From positions 1 through 64,000 of the forward strand of contig NZ_JAKZAJ010000003.1 in assembly GCF_023156285.1 (NCBI RefSeq): a stretch of DNA of 64,000 nt, written 5' to 3'. Numbering within the stretch: position 1 is the stretch's first letter; the number at the start of each line of letters is the position of its first letter. Origin of the DNA: Marinobacter koreensis (GTDB lineage Bacteria > Pseudomonadota > Gammaproteobacteria > Pseudomonadales > Oleiphilaceae). The notes under the pieces are model-generated. The model was given only the letters and a program-made list of their open reading frames with translations, had not been told where the DNA came from and ran no database searches. The position numbers and the translations under genes are program-made. Positions 52,869 through 63,405 of this stretch are shown here, in pieces.

Positions 52869-53617
52869 CCCTCGACCTTTGCGGTGTCAAGGTGGAGTTC
52901 GTAGCGTTTGCCGTCGGGCTCGATCTGGAGCAGGCGTACGAGGATGAACTCCCGGTCTGGATCGAACCACATCAGCGTCTGGCGCTTGGAACCTTCCTTC
53001 CGGACCTTTTCCGCTTTGAGGGTCCCCCTCAGGATGTCGATTGACGCTGTCTCCGGCTCTTTCGTCAGGACGGCAAAGTGCGTTTTATCATATTCGCCCC
53101 CGTCAATGACTTGATAGGTCATATCCCGTTCGCCCGCCTTGATGTCCTGTCGTAACTGAAGCTGGTAGCCGAGGGGGTCGAGGGTACCTTCCTCCAGGGG
53201 CAGTTTGAAGGATTTGCCTTTGTACTCCCCGCTGGCAGTCCCTGCGGCCCAGTCGAAGTCGATAGACTGTTTCCGGTCCCTGATGAACAGGCCGGACAGT
53301 TTGTAGCGGTAGCGGAGGGGAACCACGCGTCCGTTTTCCCACTTGAGGACCAGAGACTCGTCGATGTTGGCGATAAAGGACTTAACATCGGTTCGATACA
53401 GCCAGACGCCATTGCCCTGGTCGGTCAGGCTACGGGTGCCGGTGCCGCTCAGTTCGATGCCCTTTTCCATGGTGGCCGTGTAATTGGCCTTGAAGGGTAC
53501 GAGGTCGGTGGCCTGTTCCGCACTGGCCAACGCCGAGGCCAGGAGTAAGGCAAGGGTAGTGAGAAAACCTATAAGCCTTCCGATACAGGAAACGGGCTGG
53601 TGACGGTCGCTTGTCAT
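52865..53617 (-). CDS. DUF3108 exported protein
   Basis: This 250-residue protein has a Sec signal peptide (cleavage near ASA-EQ, residue 33) and a DUF3108 domain, a predicted beta-rich periplasmic fold (FKANYTATMEKGIELSGTG at its start). No function is known. It follows purN by 76 bp on the same strand, as it does in several relatives, so it may be part of the pur transcript. Confidence 0.88.
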   Translation of the reverse strand: MTSDRHQPVSCIGRLIGFLTTLALLLASALASAEQATDLVPFKANYTATMEKGIELSGTGTRSLTDQGNGVWLYRTDVKSFIANIDESLVLKWENGRVVPLRYRYKLSGLFIRDRKQSIDFDWAAGTASGEYKGKSFKLPLEEGTLDPLGYQLQLRQDIKAGERDMTYQVIDGGEYDKTHFAVLTKEPETASIDILRGTLKAEKVRKEGSKRQTLMWFDPDREFILVRLLQIEPDGKRYELHLDTAKVEG

Positions 53618-53693
53618 GAGTCGGGGTCCTTTTCACCTGACAGGTTTAGCGACAGTGTAGCCGGTGATGCGTGATCCCGGCATGACAATCTGT

Positions 53694-54356
53694 TCAGTTC
53701 TCGGGAAGTCTCATCGGTGCCGCCAGGGGCTCGCCGTCGAAGAGCACATAATCGCTTCCCAGGTGAATGCGGCCTTCGCAGAACCACCGGATTACGATGG
53801 GATAGAGGATGTGCTCCTTCTCCTGCACCTTTTCAGCGAGCGATTCGGCGGTGTCATCCGGTGCCACATGAACCTCTGCCTGGGCAATGACCGGGCCACC
53901 GTCGAGTTCTTCGGTCACGAAATGTATCGATACCCCATGAACAGGATCGCCAGATTCGAGCACCCGCTGATGGGTGTTCAGCCCCGTGTATTTTGGCAGC
54001 AGGGAAGGGTGGATGTTGAGCATGATACCGCGGAATGCCCGGACAAAATCCGTTGTCAGGATCCGCATGAAGCCGGCCAGCACCAGCACATCCGGATTAT
54101 GGCGACGAATCTCGGCCATCAGTGCGGCGTCGAATTCTTCCCGGCTCTGGAATTTTGTGTGATCGACAACGAACGTCTCGATATTCGCTTGTGCCGCCCG
54201 CTCAAGCGCGAAGGCGCCCGGACGGTTGGAACCGACCGCAATAATCTGGCCCGGATAGTCGCGTTCACGGCTGGCATCAATCAGTGCCTGAAGGTTGGTT
54301 CCGCTTCCGGAAGCGAGTACCAGGATACGCGGCAGTGGAGCTTTATCTGCCTTCAT
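53694..54356 (-). CDS. purN: Phosphoribosylglycinamide formyltransferase
   Basis: PurN formylates GAR in purine synthesis. This 220-residue protein has [13 protein letters not shown], the catalytic [12 protein letters not shown] (Asn, His) and [11 protein letters not shown] with catalytic Asp. Its start overlaps the purM stop (ATGA), the usual purM-purN pair. Confidence 0.97.
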   Translation of the reverse strand: MKADKAPLPRILVLASGSGTNLQALIDASRERDYPGQIIAVGSNRPGAFALERAAQANIETFVVDHTKFQSREEFDAALMAEIRRHNPDVLVLAGFMRILTTDFVRAFRGIMLNIHPSLLPKYTGLNTHQRVLESGDPVHGVSIHFVTEELDGGPVIAQAEVHVAPDDTAESLAEKVQEKEHILYPIVIRWFCEGRIHLGSDYVLFDGEPLAAPMRLPEN

Positions 54357-55417
54357 GCCGACAACAGTCCTGGCTGGTATTTCACCACAGGCTCCGCGTC
54401 CTGGGCGTCCGCGCTCTCGATGACGCCGATCTGCCAGACGGTTTCACCCAGCGCATTCAGCGTGTCGACCGCGAGATCCTTCTGGTTCGCAGGCACACAG
54501 ACAATCATGCCGACGCCGCAGTTGAAGGTCCGGTACATTTCTTCAGCGGCAACGCCGCCGGCGTCCTTCAGCCACTGGAATACCGGCGGCAGTGTCCAGC
54601 TGTCCGTGTCAATGGTGGCGACGCTACCCTTGGGCAGAACCCTGGGAATGTTCTCTGGCAATCCGCCGCCGGTAATGTGCGACAGGGCGCGTACGTCGAC
54701 TTCGCGGATCAGTTGAAGCAGGTTCTTCACGTAAATGCGGGTCGGGGCCATCAGGGCATCCGCAAGGCGGGTATCGCCAACGGTCTGATCGATATCGGCG
54801 TTACTGACTTCGAGAATTTTACGGATCAGGGAATAGCCATTGGAGTGCGGTCCGGACGAGCCCAGGGCAAGGAGGACATCTCCGGGCTGAACCCGGCTGC
54901 CGTCGATAATCTCGCTGCGTTCGGCAACGCCGACACAGAACCCTGCCAAATCGTAATCTTCCCCTTCATACATGCCCGGCATCTCGGCGGTCTCTCCCCC
55001 GACCAGGGCGCATCCTGCCTGGGCGCAGCCTTCACCGATGCCGGCAACCACCTGCGCTGCCACGTCTACGTTCAGTTTTCCGGTGGCGTAGTAATCAAGA
55101 AAGAACAGCGGCTCCGCGCCACCCACCACGAGGTCGTTCACGCACATGGCGACCAGGTCGATGCCGATGGTGTCATGCTTGCCAAGCTGCATGGCCAGAC
55201 GGAGCTTGGTGCCGACGCCATCGGTACCGGACACCAATACCGGTTCGTTGTATCCGGGCGGGATAGCCACCATGGCCCCGAAGCCACCCAGGCCGCCAAG
55301 CACTTCGGGGCGCCGTGTGCGGGCCGCAGTGTCCTTGATACGGTTGACGAGTTCGTTGCCTGCGTCGATGTCAACGCCAGCGTCGCGGTAGGTCAGGGAG
55401 GGCTTCTGTTCGCTCAT
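54353..55417 (-). CDS. purM: Phosphoribosylformylglycinamidine cyclo-ligase
   Basis: PurM closes the imidazole ring of AIR. This 354-residue AIRS-family protein has [49 protein letters not shown] and [13 protein letters not shown]. It is divergent from the DUF2066 gene with 112 bp between them. No PurR-type palindrome stood out there. Confidence 0.98.
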   Translation of the reverse strand: MSEQKPSLTYRDAGVDIDAGNELVNRIKDTAARTRRPEVLGGLGGFGAMVAIPPGYNEPVLVSGTDGVGTKLRLAMQLGKHDTIGIDLVAMCVNDLVVGGAEPLFFLDYYATGKLNVDVAAQVVAGIGEGCAQAGCALVGGETAEMPGMYEGEDYDLAGFCVGVAERSEIIDGSRVQPGDVLLALGSSGPHSNGYSLIRKILEVSNADIDQTVGDTRLADALMAPTRIYVKNLLQLIREVDVRALSHITGGGLPENIPRVLPKGSVATIDTDSWTLPPVFQWLKDAGGVAAEEMYRTFNCGVGMIVCVPANQKDLAVDTLNALGETVWQIGVIESADAQDAEPVVKYQPGLLSA

Positions 55418-55529
55418 GGTGTATTGGAACCGTTGGCAATAGTGGGACAGGCCGCGGATTTTAACAGCTACTCACGGTATAGGCCATGGTGTATCCTATG
55501 CGCCATCCATGCGAACACCAGGGTGATTC

Positions 55530-56879
55530 ATGTCAGTATCGGGACAAAACTTGGCGCGGACAGTACGGACAATCGCAGCGGCGGCACTGGTTCTGCTGAG
55601 TAGTATTATAACGGTATCCCAGGCGCAGGCCGTTACCGTCTCCGGGCTGTATTCGGTAGAAGTGCCGGTGGCCGGTTCCGGAGCTGATCAGTTGGCGAAG
55701 GGAGCTGCGGAGGGCCTCGGACGTGTGCTGGTTCGCGTCTCTGGAAGCCGAGACGTTTTGAGCCTTGATGGCGTTCAGTCGCTGATGGACGATGCCGAGT
55801 CTTTACTGCTTTCCTACCAGTTTCTTAGGGATGACAACGGCAATGACCGCCTGCAGATGTCCTTTGGTGCCGTGGGCGTTAACAAGGCTCTGGCATCCGT
55901 TAATGCCCCGGTGTGGGGGGCAAACCGGCCTTTGACGCTCGCCTGGGTCGCGGTTGAGGAACGGGGCTCCCGACGCCTTGTTACTGAAGGTGATGCGGAT
56001 GGTGCCGGGCCAGCGGAAGATCCCTGGCGGGCTGCCTTCAAAGAAGCCGCTGCAGATCGAGGGCTGCCCCTGGCGCTGCCACCTGCATCTGCCAAAGGCG
56101 ACCGGGAACTGCTGTCGGAAATATGGGGGCAGTTTGTCAGCAACGTTCAGTCGGCTGCTTCGGATCTGAGCCACGATGCCATGGCCCTCGTTCGAATCAA
56201 CCGCAGTGGCGGGCAATGGCGAGCTGGTTGGGTCTTTGACGGTGGCGCTGCCAATGGTGGCGAGCAGTCAGTAACGGCCGCTACGCCCGATGAGTTGGTC
56301 AACGCCGTTATCGATCGCTGGACTGAACAGTACGCTAGCCAATACGCAGTGTCCGCGAACGAAGTCGGCGAATCCCCGCAGGTGGATATCGTTATCGATG
56401 GAGTTGACAGTGTCGCCGATTATGGCGGTGTGACAGATGTCCTTGAAGGGCTCACGCCGGTACAGGAGGTGAGTGCGGCCAGGGTGAAAGGTTCCCAGCT
56501 GACATTGAGGGCGACTTTTACCGGGGAGTTGGACCAGTTGAAGCAGTACATTGCACTGGACTCACGGTTCGTCGCCATGGACCCGGGGTCATTAGCCCCT
56601 AAAACGCTCGAAAAGACAGGCAGCCAGGCGTCGGCTGCGAATGTCCCGGGCACTGGCGCCGAGAACGCTTCGAATGAGGCCGCTCGAAGCCCAGACGGTG
56701 TGTCACTACCGGGCAAGGGTGCGGACCTCAAGGACAAAGGCGTCGCATCCACAACGTTTACCTACCAGCCGTTGGCAAACGACAAAGCAGATGCGTCCCA
56801 GGCCTTCGACTCGCTTTATCAGGTGCTTTATTATCGCTGGCAGCCTGCGCCCAACATCGGATCAAATCCCGAACAGTAA
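55530..56879 (+). CDS. DUF2066 exported protein
   Basis: This 449-residue protein has an N-terminal signal peptide (cleavage near AQA-VT, about residue 34) and a DUF2066 domain starting with SGLYSVEVPVAG. An Ala/Ser/Gly-rich, low-complexity segment (about residues 355-405) precedes the C-terminus. The function is unknown. It is encoded beside purM and before a phosphatidyltransferase and hda, an order shared with Pseudomonas. Confidence 0.87.
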   Translation: MSVSGQNLARTVRTIAAAALVLLSSIITVSQAQAVTVSGLYSVEVPVAGSGADQLAKGAAEGLGRVLVRVSGSRDVLSLDGVQSLMDDAESLLLSYQFLRDDNGNDRLQMSFGAVGVNKALASVNAPVWGANRPLTLAWVAVEERGSRRLVTEGDADGAGPAEDPWRAAFKEAAADRGLPLALPPASAKGDRELLSEIWGQFVSNVQSAASDLSHDAMALVRINRSGGQWRAGWVFDGGAANGGEQSVTAATPDELVNAVIDRWTEQYASQYAVSANEVGESPQVDIVIDGVDSVADYGGVTDVLEGLTPVQEVSAARVKGSQLTLRATFTGELDQLKQYIALDSRFVAMDPGSLAPKTLEKTGSQASAANVPGTGAENASNEAARSPDGVSLPGKGADLKDKGVASTTFTYQPLANDKADASQAFDSLYQVLYYRWQPAPNIGSNPEQ

Positions 56880-56900
56880 GGCGACAGTGGAGGGAGTCTT

Positions 56901-57461
56901 GTGAAATCGCAACGCTGGCGCTGGATACCCAATGCCTTGACGTTTTTGCGGATTGTCCTGATTGTTCCCTTCGCTGCGGCCCTGCTGATGGAGAACTATC
57001 GATACGCTCTCGCCATCTTTTTCGTGGCGTCCGTGACCGATGCGTTCGACGGCTTTCTGGCAAGGCACTTCAATTGGCGGTCCCGGTTTGGTGCGATTGC
57101 CGATCCGCTGGCGGATAAAGCCCTTCTGATCACGTCCTACCTTATGCTGACCCTCACGTCGGTACTCCCGGTCTGGCTGTTCGCCATCGTTCTGGGCCGC
57201 GACCTGCTTATTGTCGGTGGGGCGCTGGCTTACCATTACGGCGTTGGTCGGTTCGAAATGGAACCGAGTATCCCGGGCAAGATCAACACGTTCGTTCAGA
57301 TTCTCGTGGTGCTGGCGATTATTATTCTTCTGGCGGGCTTCCCGATGCCGCCCTGGGTGCGTGATGTCGGGGTGTTGCTGGTTGCCCTTTCAGCGGTAGT
57401 AAGTGGCGGCCATTATTTGCTGGTCTGGGGAATGCGGGCCTGGAGGGCGAGACAGGAATGA
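56901..57461 (+). CDS. CDP-alcohol phosphatidyltransferase family protein
   Basis: This 186-residue membrane enzyme has about five hydrophobic segments and the family signature D-x2-D-G-x2-A-R-x8-G-x3-D-x3-D in DAFDGFLARHFN...GAIADPLAD, all catalytic Asp present. It probably makes a phospholipid head group (phosphatidylglycerophosphate or cardiolipin-like). The position beside hda differs from the usual pgsA context near uvrC, so it may be a second enzyme. Its stop overlaps the hda start by ATGA. Confidence 0.88.
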   Translation: MKSQRWRWIPNALTFLRIVLIVPFAAALLMENYRYALAIFFVASVTDAFDGFLARHFNWRSRFGAIADPLADKALLITSYLMLTLTSVLPVWLFAIVLGRDLLIVGGALAYHYGVGRFEMEPSIPGKINTFVQILVVLAIIILLAGFPMPPWVRDVGVLLVALSAVVSGGHYLLVWGMRAWRARQE

Positions 57462-58156
57462 TGGCGTCCCAACTGGTTCTTGGCGTAAAACTGCGTGACG
57501 ATGCCCGGTTCGATAATTTTCACGGTGACCGGAATCAGGACGTGGCAGTGCGGCTGAGGGCCGTATGCCAGCGCCCGGAAGGTGTTCCCGTCGTCGTGGT
57601 CTGCGGCGATTCGGATACCGGGAAAAGTCACCTGCTCCAGGCCGCCTGCCACCAGGTGGAAGCGATGGGCGAGGGTGCGGTCTGTGTCAGTCTGGCTGAA
57701 CTCGAGCCCTTTGGGCCGGGAGCCCTGTCGGGGCTGGAGTCACAGCGCCTGGTTTGTCTGGACGATCTGGAGCGGATCGCCGGCGATCCAGCCTGGGAAG
57801 AGTCCATCTTCCATCTTTATAACCGGATTCAGGATCAGGGTAGCCTGTTGGTGGTCAGTGCTGGGGACGTCCCGTCGGCATTGGGACTGGGTTTGCCTGA
57901 CCTGATGTCCCGACTGGGGCACGGACTTTTGTTGCAGCTCGGCGTCTATCGGGACGAGGACCGCCAGAGAATTCTCCAGGCCCGTGCGGAGCAACGAGGC
58001 CTTGTGATGGCGGACGACGTTGCCGGATTCATAATGCGTCGGGCGCCGCGACGGCTCGGGGACCTGCTGGCCCTGCTGGATGTCCTGGATGAAAATTCGC
58101 TGCAGGCCCAGAGGCGTCTGACCATCCCGTTCGTCAAGACGGTCATGGGATGGTAG
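57458..58156 (+). CDS. hda: DnaA regulatory inactivator Hda
   Basis: Hda promotes hydrolysis of DnaA-bound ATP after initiation, in complex with the beta clamp. This 232-residue AAA+ protein has an N-terminal clamp-binding-like QLVLGVKL, a Walker A variant GDSDTGKSHLLQ, Walker B LVCLDDLE and the arginine region MRRAPRRLGDLLALLD. It lacks the DNA-binding domain of DnaA. It is coupled to the phosphatidyltransferase by ATGA. Confidence 0.94.
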   Translation: MMASQLVLGVKLRDDARFDNFHGDRNQDVAVRLRAVCQRPEGVPVVVVCGDSDTGKSHLLQAACHQVEAMGEGAVCVSLAELEPFGPGALSGLESQRLVCLDDLERIAGDPAWEESIFHLYNRIQDQGSLLVVSAGDVPSALGLGLPDLMSRLGHGLLLQLGVYRDEDRQRILQARAEQRGLVMADDVAGFIMRRAPRRLGDLLALLDVLDENSLQAQRRLTIPFVKTVMGW

Positions 58157-58211
58157 CCCGGGTAATGATAAAAACGACCGATCGATACGATCGCGCAAGG
58201 GGAGAGACGAA

Positions 58212-59009
58212 ATGAGACGGGTTGTGTTCAACCAGAAAGGCGGTGTGGGCAAGTCCAGTATCACCTGCAATCTGGCGGCTATCAGCGCTGCCAGGGGAAA
58301 GCGGACGCTGGTTGTTGACCTGGATCCGCAGGGCAACTCCACGCATTATCTGCTCGGCAGGCCGGCGGCGGAACTGAAGGATACCATCGCCGATCTGTTG
58401 GAGCAGACCGTGGCGTTTACCATGTTCAACCGTCGGCCCGACGAATTTGTACACGCCACGCCTTTCGATAACCTGTTTGTGTTGCCTTCGAGCCCGGAAC
58501 TGGATTTTCTGGAGCGCAAGCTTGAGGCGAAACACAAGATCTACAAGCTCCGTGAAGCCCTGAAAAAATTGAGTGACAGCTTTGATGCGATTTACATCGA
58601 CACGGCGCCGGCCTTGAATTTCTATACCCGGTCCGCATTGATTGCTGCACAGCGTTGCCTGATACCTTTTGATTGTGATGACTTCTCGCGCCAGGCGCTT
58701 TACAACATTCTGGGGGAGATCCGCGAACTGCAGGAGGATCACAATGAGGATCTGGTGGTCGAGGGCATTATCGCCAATCAGTTCCAGCCAAGGGCCAGTC
58801 TCCCCAGGAAACTGGTCCTGGAGCTGACCGAGGAGGGTTTGCCGGTGCTTCCTGTCCGGCTGTCCAGTTCGGTCAAGATGAAAGAATCCCATCAGAGCAG
58901 GCAGCCCCTCATTCATATGGCTCCGAAGCATCCGCTGACCCGGCAATACGAAGATCTGTTCCGGGTCTTGCACGGAGAGGCAGTCGAGCTGGAGCCTCTG
59001 ACCGAATAG
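58212..59009 (+). CDS. Orphan ParA-family ATPase
   Basis: This 265-residue protein has deviant Walker A NQKGGVGKSS, switch I DLDPQGNSTHYL and Walker B IYIDTAPAL. No parB or parS-like repeat is next to it, so it is not the chromosomal parAB locus. It could position some other cargo or act as a MinD-like switch. A strong GGGGAGAG ribosome binding site precedes it, and yqcC follows by 8 bp. Confidence 0.9.
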   Translation: MRRVVFNQKGGVGKSSITCNLAAISAARGKRTLVVDLDPQGNSTHYLLGRPAAELKDTIADLLEQTVAFTMFNRRPDEFVHATPFDNLFVLPSSPELDFLERKLEAKHKIYKLREALKKLSDSFDAIYIDTAPALNFYTRSALIAAQRCLIPFDCDDFSRQALYNILGEIRELQEDHNEDLVVEGIIANQFQPRASLPRKLVLELTEEGLPVLPVRLSSSVKMKESHQSRQPLIHMAPKHPLTRQYEDLFRVLHGEAVELEPLTE

Positions 59010-59017
59010 GTGATCGC

Positions 59018-59353
59018 ATGACCGATGGCAATAGCAAAGTGGCGCGAGTAGCGGACAGCCTGCTGCAGATCGAAGTCGAACTCCGGCAGCTGGACGTTTG
59101 GGAAGAGGAAGCGCCTCCCCGGGAGGCCTTCCAGAGCGACAAGCCCTTCTGCGTCGATACCATGGAGTTTACGCAGTGGCTTCAGTTCGTGTTCGTGGAG
59201 AGAATGAAAATCCTGATTGAGAATGGCCACCCGTTGCCCGAGGTCTCAGGCATGGCTCCCATGGCTGAGGAACATTTCCGTGGCAGGCCGGAATCCGGCC
59301 ATGGCCTGATCAGGGAGCTTCAGGCCATGGACAGGTTGTTGTCCGACCAATAG
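59018..59353 (+). CDS. YqcC family (DUF446) protein
   Basis: This 111-residue protein belongs to the YqcC/DUF446 family (LLQIEVELRQLDVWEEE, PFCVDTMEFTQWLQFVFVERM), a small helical fold of unknown function that in enteric bacteria is encoded beside truC. Here it pairs with an orphan ParA instead. It ends 6 bp before the convergent nadC stop, without a visible terminator. Confidence 0.9.
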   Translation: MTDGNSKVARVADSLLQIEVELRQLDVWEEEAPPREAFQSDKPFCVDTMEFTQWLQFVFVERMKILIENGHPLPEVSGMAPMAEEHFRGRPESGHGLIRELQAMDRLLSDQ

Positions 59354-59359
59354 TTGTGT

Positions 59360-60217
<858 letters not shown>

Positions 60218-60418
60218 TCAGAGTAAAAATGACTGGCGGACGATTCTATAGCGATGTCCGGCTTTCGCCAAATGACGGGTTGCCGTCAGCTAAACTGTGA
60301 CTCAGGTCCGATCTACACAAAAGGTGACAAATTCTGACACAACCTGACGTGCTCAGCTCGTACCATAGTTGGTAAGACGCGTAGAATAAGTGCGCACACT
60401 GATTCCGGGAGTAGCTCA

Positions 60419-62704
60419 ATGGCGCAGGATAACAAGGTGGTTTCCTTCTCGGGCGGCAATCCGTCCAGTGGATCCGGGCTTCCGACCGCCTTGGTCCGCC
60501 TGCGTGACGCATCGGGTCACTCCATGAAGGCCATGCTGGCCGACTTTTTTGATGGCGCGGACGACTCGCTGTTCGAACTTGCCGACCGTGCAGCCAGCAA
60601 TGTCGATCAGAACGCCTATTTCGATGCCATGCGTGAGCTGAGAATGCATCGGAAGGCCATGATGCTATCGATGCTGCAGTATGTTTCCCGTGCCTTCAAC
60701 GACATCGGGCGCTTTCGCTCCCGGCCTTCCGGTCGGTCCTTGGACGACATCGACAGTGAAGGACTGAGTCTCCTGGACCATGCCGACATGGAGCAGAAGG
60801 TCGCGATCGATAACATGGTCAACAAGTTCCGGAATCGCCACCTCGATGCCATCCTGATGCTCAAGGCCCGTGTCAGCCATCTGGTGCCCAATGTCGATCT
60901 CAGCGACAGCCAGATGCCGCTGAGCCCTGAAGTGATCTGCGGCGCAATCGCCGAAGCCTGTTCTGATCTGGACATCGACATCCGGGCCAAACTGGTGGTG
61001 TTGAAGTTGTTCGACCGGCTGCTCGCGGACCAGTTGGGGCCCTTTTACCAGAATGCCAACAAAGCCTTGGCGACCGAGGGGGTACTGCCAGACCTGAAGC
61101 GGCCTCCGGCAACCAGTTCACAGTCCCGTCGCACCGGTCGCGCAGCAGAATCCGGGGTGGCAGGCGATGGCGGCCCGGAACAGGGATCGGCGCCGGGTGG
61201 CGCCACCTTCTCCGAACTTACTGCGCTCCTGCGCCAGGGAGGCGTGCCCTCCGGGAACGCCGGTGCAGGTACGGGCACGAGCTTTCTCGACACCAACCGG
61301 CTGGTAGACCGGCTGAGCAGTATCCAGGCCCAGCCAGGAAACTGGCAGCCCGGAGAAGTGGTCTCACTGAACACTCAGCTGCAATCGGTATTGAGGGGTG
61401 ACTCCGGACAGACCTTGCAAGTTGAACAGGTCGACAGCGATGTCATCAACCTGGTGTCGATGCTGTTCGATTTTATTCTGGAAGATCGCCAGCTCCATCC
61501 CGTAATGAAGGCGCTGATCGGACGTCTCCAGATTCCGGTGCTCAAGGTGGCATTGAGCGACCGGAATTTCTTTAACCGCGGCGGACACCCGGTACGCAAG
61601 CTGCTGAATGAACTTGCGCTATCAGCTATGGGCTGGAGCGAAAAAAGGGAAGGGCAACGGGACCCGCTCAAGGAAAAAATCGAAGCAGTTGTGACCCGGG
61701 TGCTGGACGATTTCACCGACGACGTCTCACTGTTCGAGGATCTTCTTGAGGACTTTAGCCGGTTCACCGACCTCGATCGGAGGCGACGTGAGCTCATCGA
61801 ACAACGCCTGCGTGATGCTGAAGAGGGGCGTGCCCGGCAGGAGAAGGCGTCTGAAGCAGCGGATGGAGTCATACAACCTCTGCTTGAAAACCGCGATGTG
61901 CCCGAGTCCGTCGTGTCACTGTTGAAGGATCCCTGGAACCGCTACCTGCAGTGGTTATATCTCCGGGAAGGGGAGGGAGCCGATCGCTGGAATACCGGTG
62001 TCGCGTTGACGGAACGGTTGGTCTGGAGTGTCGATCCGAATCCGGTTGGCCCATCCACACGCAGCGAGCTTTTGCGCGCCATCCCGTCCATCGTTGATGA
62101 TCTTCGGGCTGCACTGCAGGAAATTTCCTGGGACCCGTTTGCAACGGACTCCGCGATCCGTGACCTCGAGCTGGCCCACGTGGACGTCTTTCAACGGCTG
62201 GTTACGGCCGCACCGCGGGAAGAGACAGTTGAGCCGCCGGCATCGAAAGACCCTGTTGAGACGCCCGCACCTGATCTCTCCGGCACCGTTGAGCCCGAAG
62301 CCCGGCACGCGATCGAACCAGCGCCGATTCCCGAGCAGGCCTCCGATAGCGAGACCGCCGGGATGGCTACGCCTCCGGTCGAGGAAGCCCAAACAACGGC
62401 AGAGAGCCCAGCTGTCGGGGCTGCGCCCGAGTGGCTGGAGCGTGCCGACTCCCTGCGAGTTGGCTCCTGGATTGAGCTGACCCGGGACGGCAACAAGGTT
62501 CGTTGCAAGCTGGCAGCGTTCATCAAGGCAACCGGAAAGTATATCTTCGTGAATCGCAGCGGCGCCAAGGTGGCTGAATACCTCCGTGAGGAACTTGCGG
62601 CCTCCATGGAAGCGGGCGAAATCGGTATGCTTGATGACGGTCTGATCTTTGACCGAGCCCTTGAATCCATCATTGATAATCTGCGCAGCAGCCGTAAAGA
62701 CTGA
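60419..62704 (+). CDS. DUF1631 family protein
   Basis: This 761-residue cytoplasmic protein belongs to the DUF1631 family, whose function is unknown. Most of it is helical. A Pro/Glu/Ala-rich linker (about residues 600-675) joins it to a small C-terminal beta-rich region (GSWIELTRDGNKVRCKLAAF, FVNRSGAKVAEYL) that resembles a PilZ-like domain but lacks an obvious RxxxR c-di-GMP motif. GGGAG lies 8 bases before the ATG. It is next to nadC and ampDE, as in Pseudomonas. Confidence 0.88.
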   Translation: MAQDNKVVSFSGGNPSSGSGLPTALVRLRDASGHSMKAMLADFFDGADDSLFELADRAASNVDQNAYFDAMRELRMHRKAMMLSMLQYVSRAFNDIGRFRSRPSGRSLDDIDSEGLSLLDHADMEQKVAIDNMVNKFRNRHLDAILMLKARVSHLVPNVDLSDSQMPLSPEVICGAIAEACSDLDIDIRAKLVVLKLFDRLLADQLGPFYQNANKALATEGVLPDLKRPPATSSQSRRTGRAAESGVAGDGGPEQGSAPGGATFSELTALLRQGGVPSGNAGAGTGTSFLDTNRLVDRLSSIQAQPGNWQPGEVVSLNTQLQSVLRGDSGQTLQVEQVDSDVINLVSMLFDFILEDRQLHPVMKALIGRLQIPVLKVALSDRNFFNRGGHPVRKLLNELALSAMGWSEKREGQRDPLKEKIEAVVTRVLDDFTDDVSLFEDLLEDFSRFTDLDRRRRELIEQRLRDAEEGRARQEKASEAADGVIQPLLENRDVPESVVSLLKDPWNRYLQWLYLREGEGADRWNTGVALTERLVWSVDPNPVGPSTRSELLRAIPSIVDDLRAALQEISWDPFATDSAIRDLELAHVDVFQRLVTAAPREETVEPPASKDPVETPAPDLSGTVEPEARHAIEPAPIPEQASDSETAGMATPPVEEAQTTAESPAVGAAPEWLERADSLRVGSWIELTRDGNKVRCKLAAFIKATGKYIFVNRSGAKVAEYLREELAASMEAGEIGMLDDGLIFDRALESIIDNLRSSRKD

Positions 62705-62778
62705 GAGCATGGCAACGAGAAGGGCTTTGTGATTCAATCGTTCACATCCTTAAATGATGTGTAGCTTTGGGATCAACC

Positions 62779-63405
62779 TTGCCAGAAACAAAAGCTCCTC
62801 TGTCTTCAGGAACCTTCCATCAGTCGGACGTCGAGGCGCTCCGTAAAACAGGGCGATTGCCCGGAGTGACCTGGCGTCCCTCCCCCAATTTTGGTGCCAG
62901 GCCTGAAGGCGCCGGCATCAGTCTGCTGGTGGTCCACAACATCAGCCTGCCGCCGGGTCGGTTCGGAGGCCCTGAAATCGCGGATTTTTTCTGTAACCAG
63001 CTGGATATCTCGGCCCACCCCTATTTTCAGGAAATTGCCGGTCTTCAGGTATCAGCGCATGCCTTGATTCGACGGGATGGAACGGTTGTCCAGTTCGTCA
63101 GCCTGCTTGATCGGGCGTGGCATGCTGGTCGTTCCTGTTTCGATGGCCGGGAGGAGTGCAACGACTTTTCCATTGGTATCGAGCTTGAAGGATGCGATGA
63201 CGTTCCCTACACCGAAGCGCAGTATCACCGTCTGGCTGAACTGGCAACACTGTTGATGCAGGCGTGGCCCGATATTCAGGTGGACCGCATAACCGGCCAC
63301 AGCGATATCGCTCCCGGCAGGAAAACAGATCCGGGCCCCGCATTCGACTGGAACCGGTTCCGGGCCCTGTTGGTGACGCGGCCCCTCGACGGAGTCGATG
63401 CCTGA
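62779..63405 (+). CDS. ampD: 1,6-anhydro-N-acetylmuramyl-L-alanine amidase AmpD
   Basis: AmpD trims anhydro-muropeptides in cell-wall recycling, and its loss derepresses AmpC-type beta-lactamases where AmpR is present. Zinc ligands are visible in VVHNISLPPG (His), GHSDIAPGRKTDPG (His, Asp), with catalytic Glu in SIGIELEG. No in-frame ATG exists upstream of the domain. TTG 62779 with GGGAT 5 bases upstream is preferred; TTG 62767, TTG 62857 and GTG 62866 are alternatives. The stop overlaps ampE (TGATG). Confidence 0.9.
   Translation: MPETKAPLSSGTFHQSDVEALRKTGRLPGVTWRPSPNFGARPEGAGISLLVVHNISLPPGRFGGPEIADFFCNQLDISAHPYFQEIAGLQVSAHALIRRDGTVVQFVSLLDRAWHAGRSCFDGREECNDFSIGIELEGCDDVPYTEAQYHRLAELATLLMQAWPDIQVDRITGHSDIAPGRKTDPGPAFDWNRFRALLVTRPLDGVDA

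Noticed and set aside
58212..59009. Chromosomal parAB partition locus
   Set aside because: No parB follows and no parS-like 16-bp palindromes were noticed; the usual gidAB neighbours are absent.
60409..60484. tRNA-like 5' segment GGGAGTAGCTCAATGG
   Set aside because: It resembles a tRNA acceptor/D-arm start, but no anticodon stem, T-arm GGTTCGA or matching 3' acceptor follows. GGGAG is simply the ribosome binding site of the DUF1631 gene.
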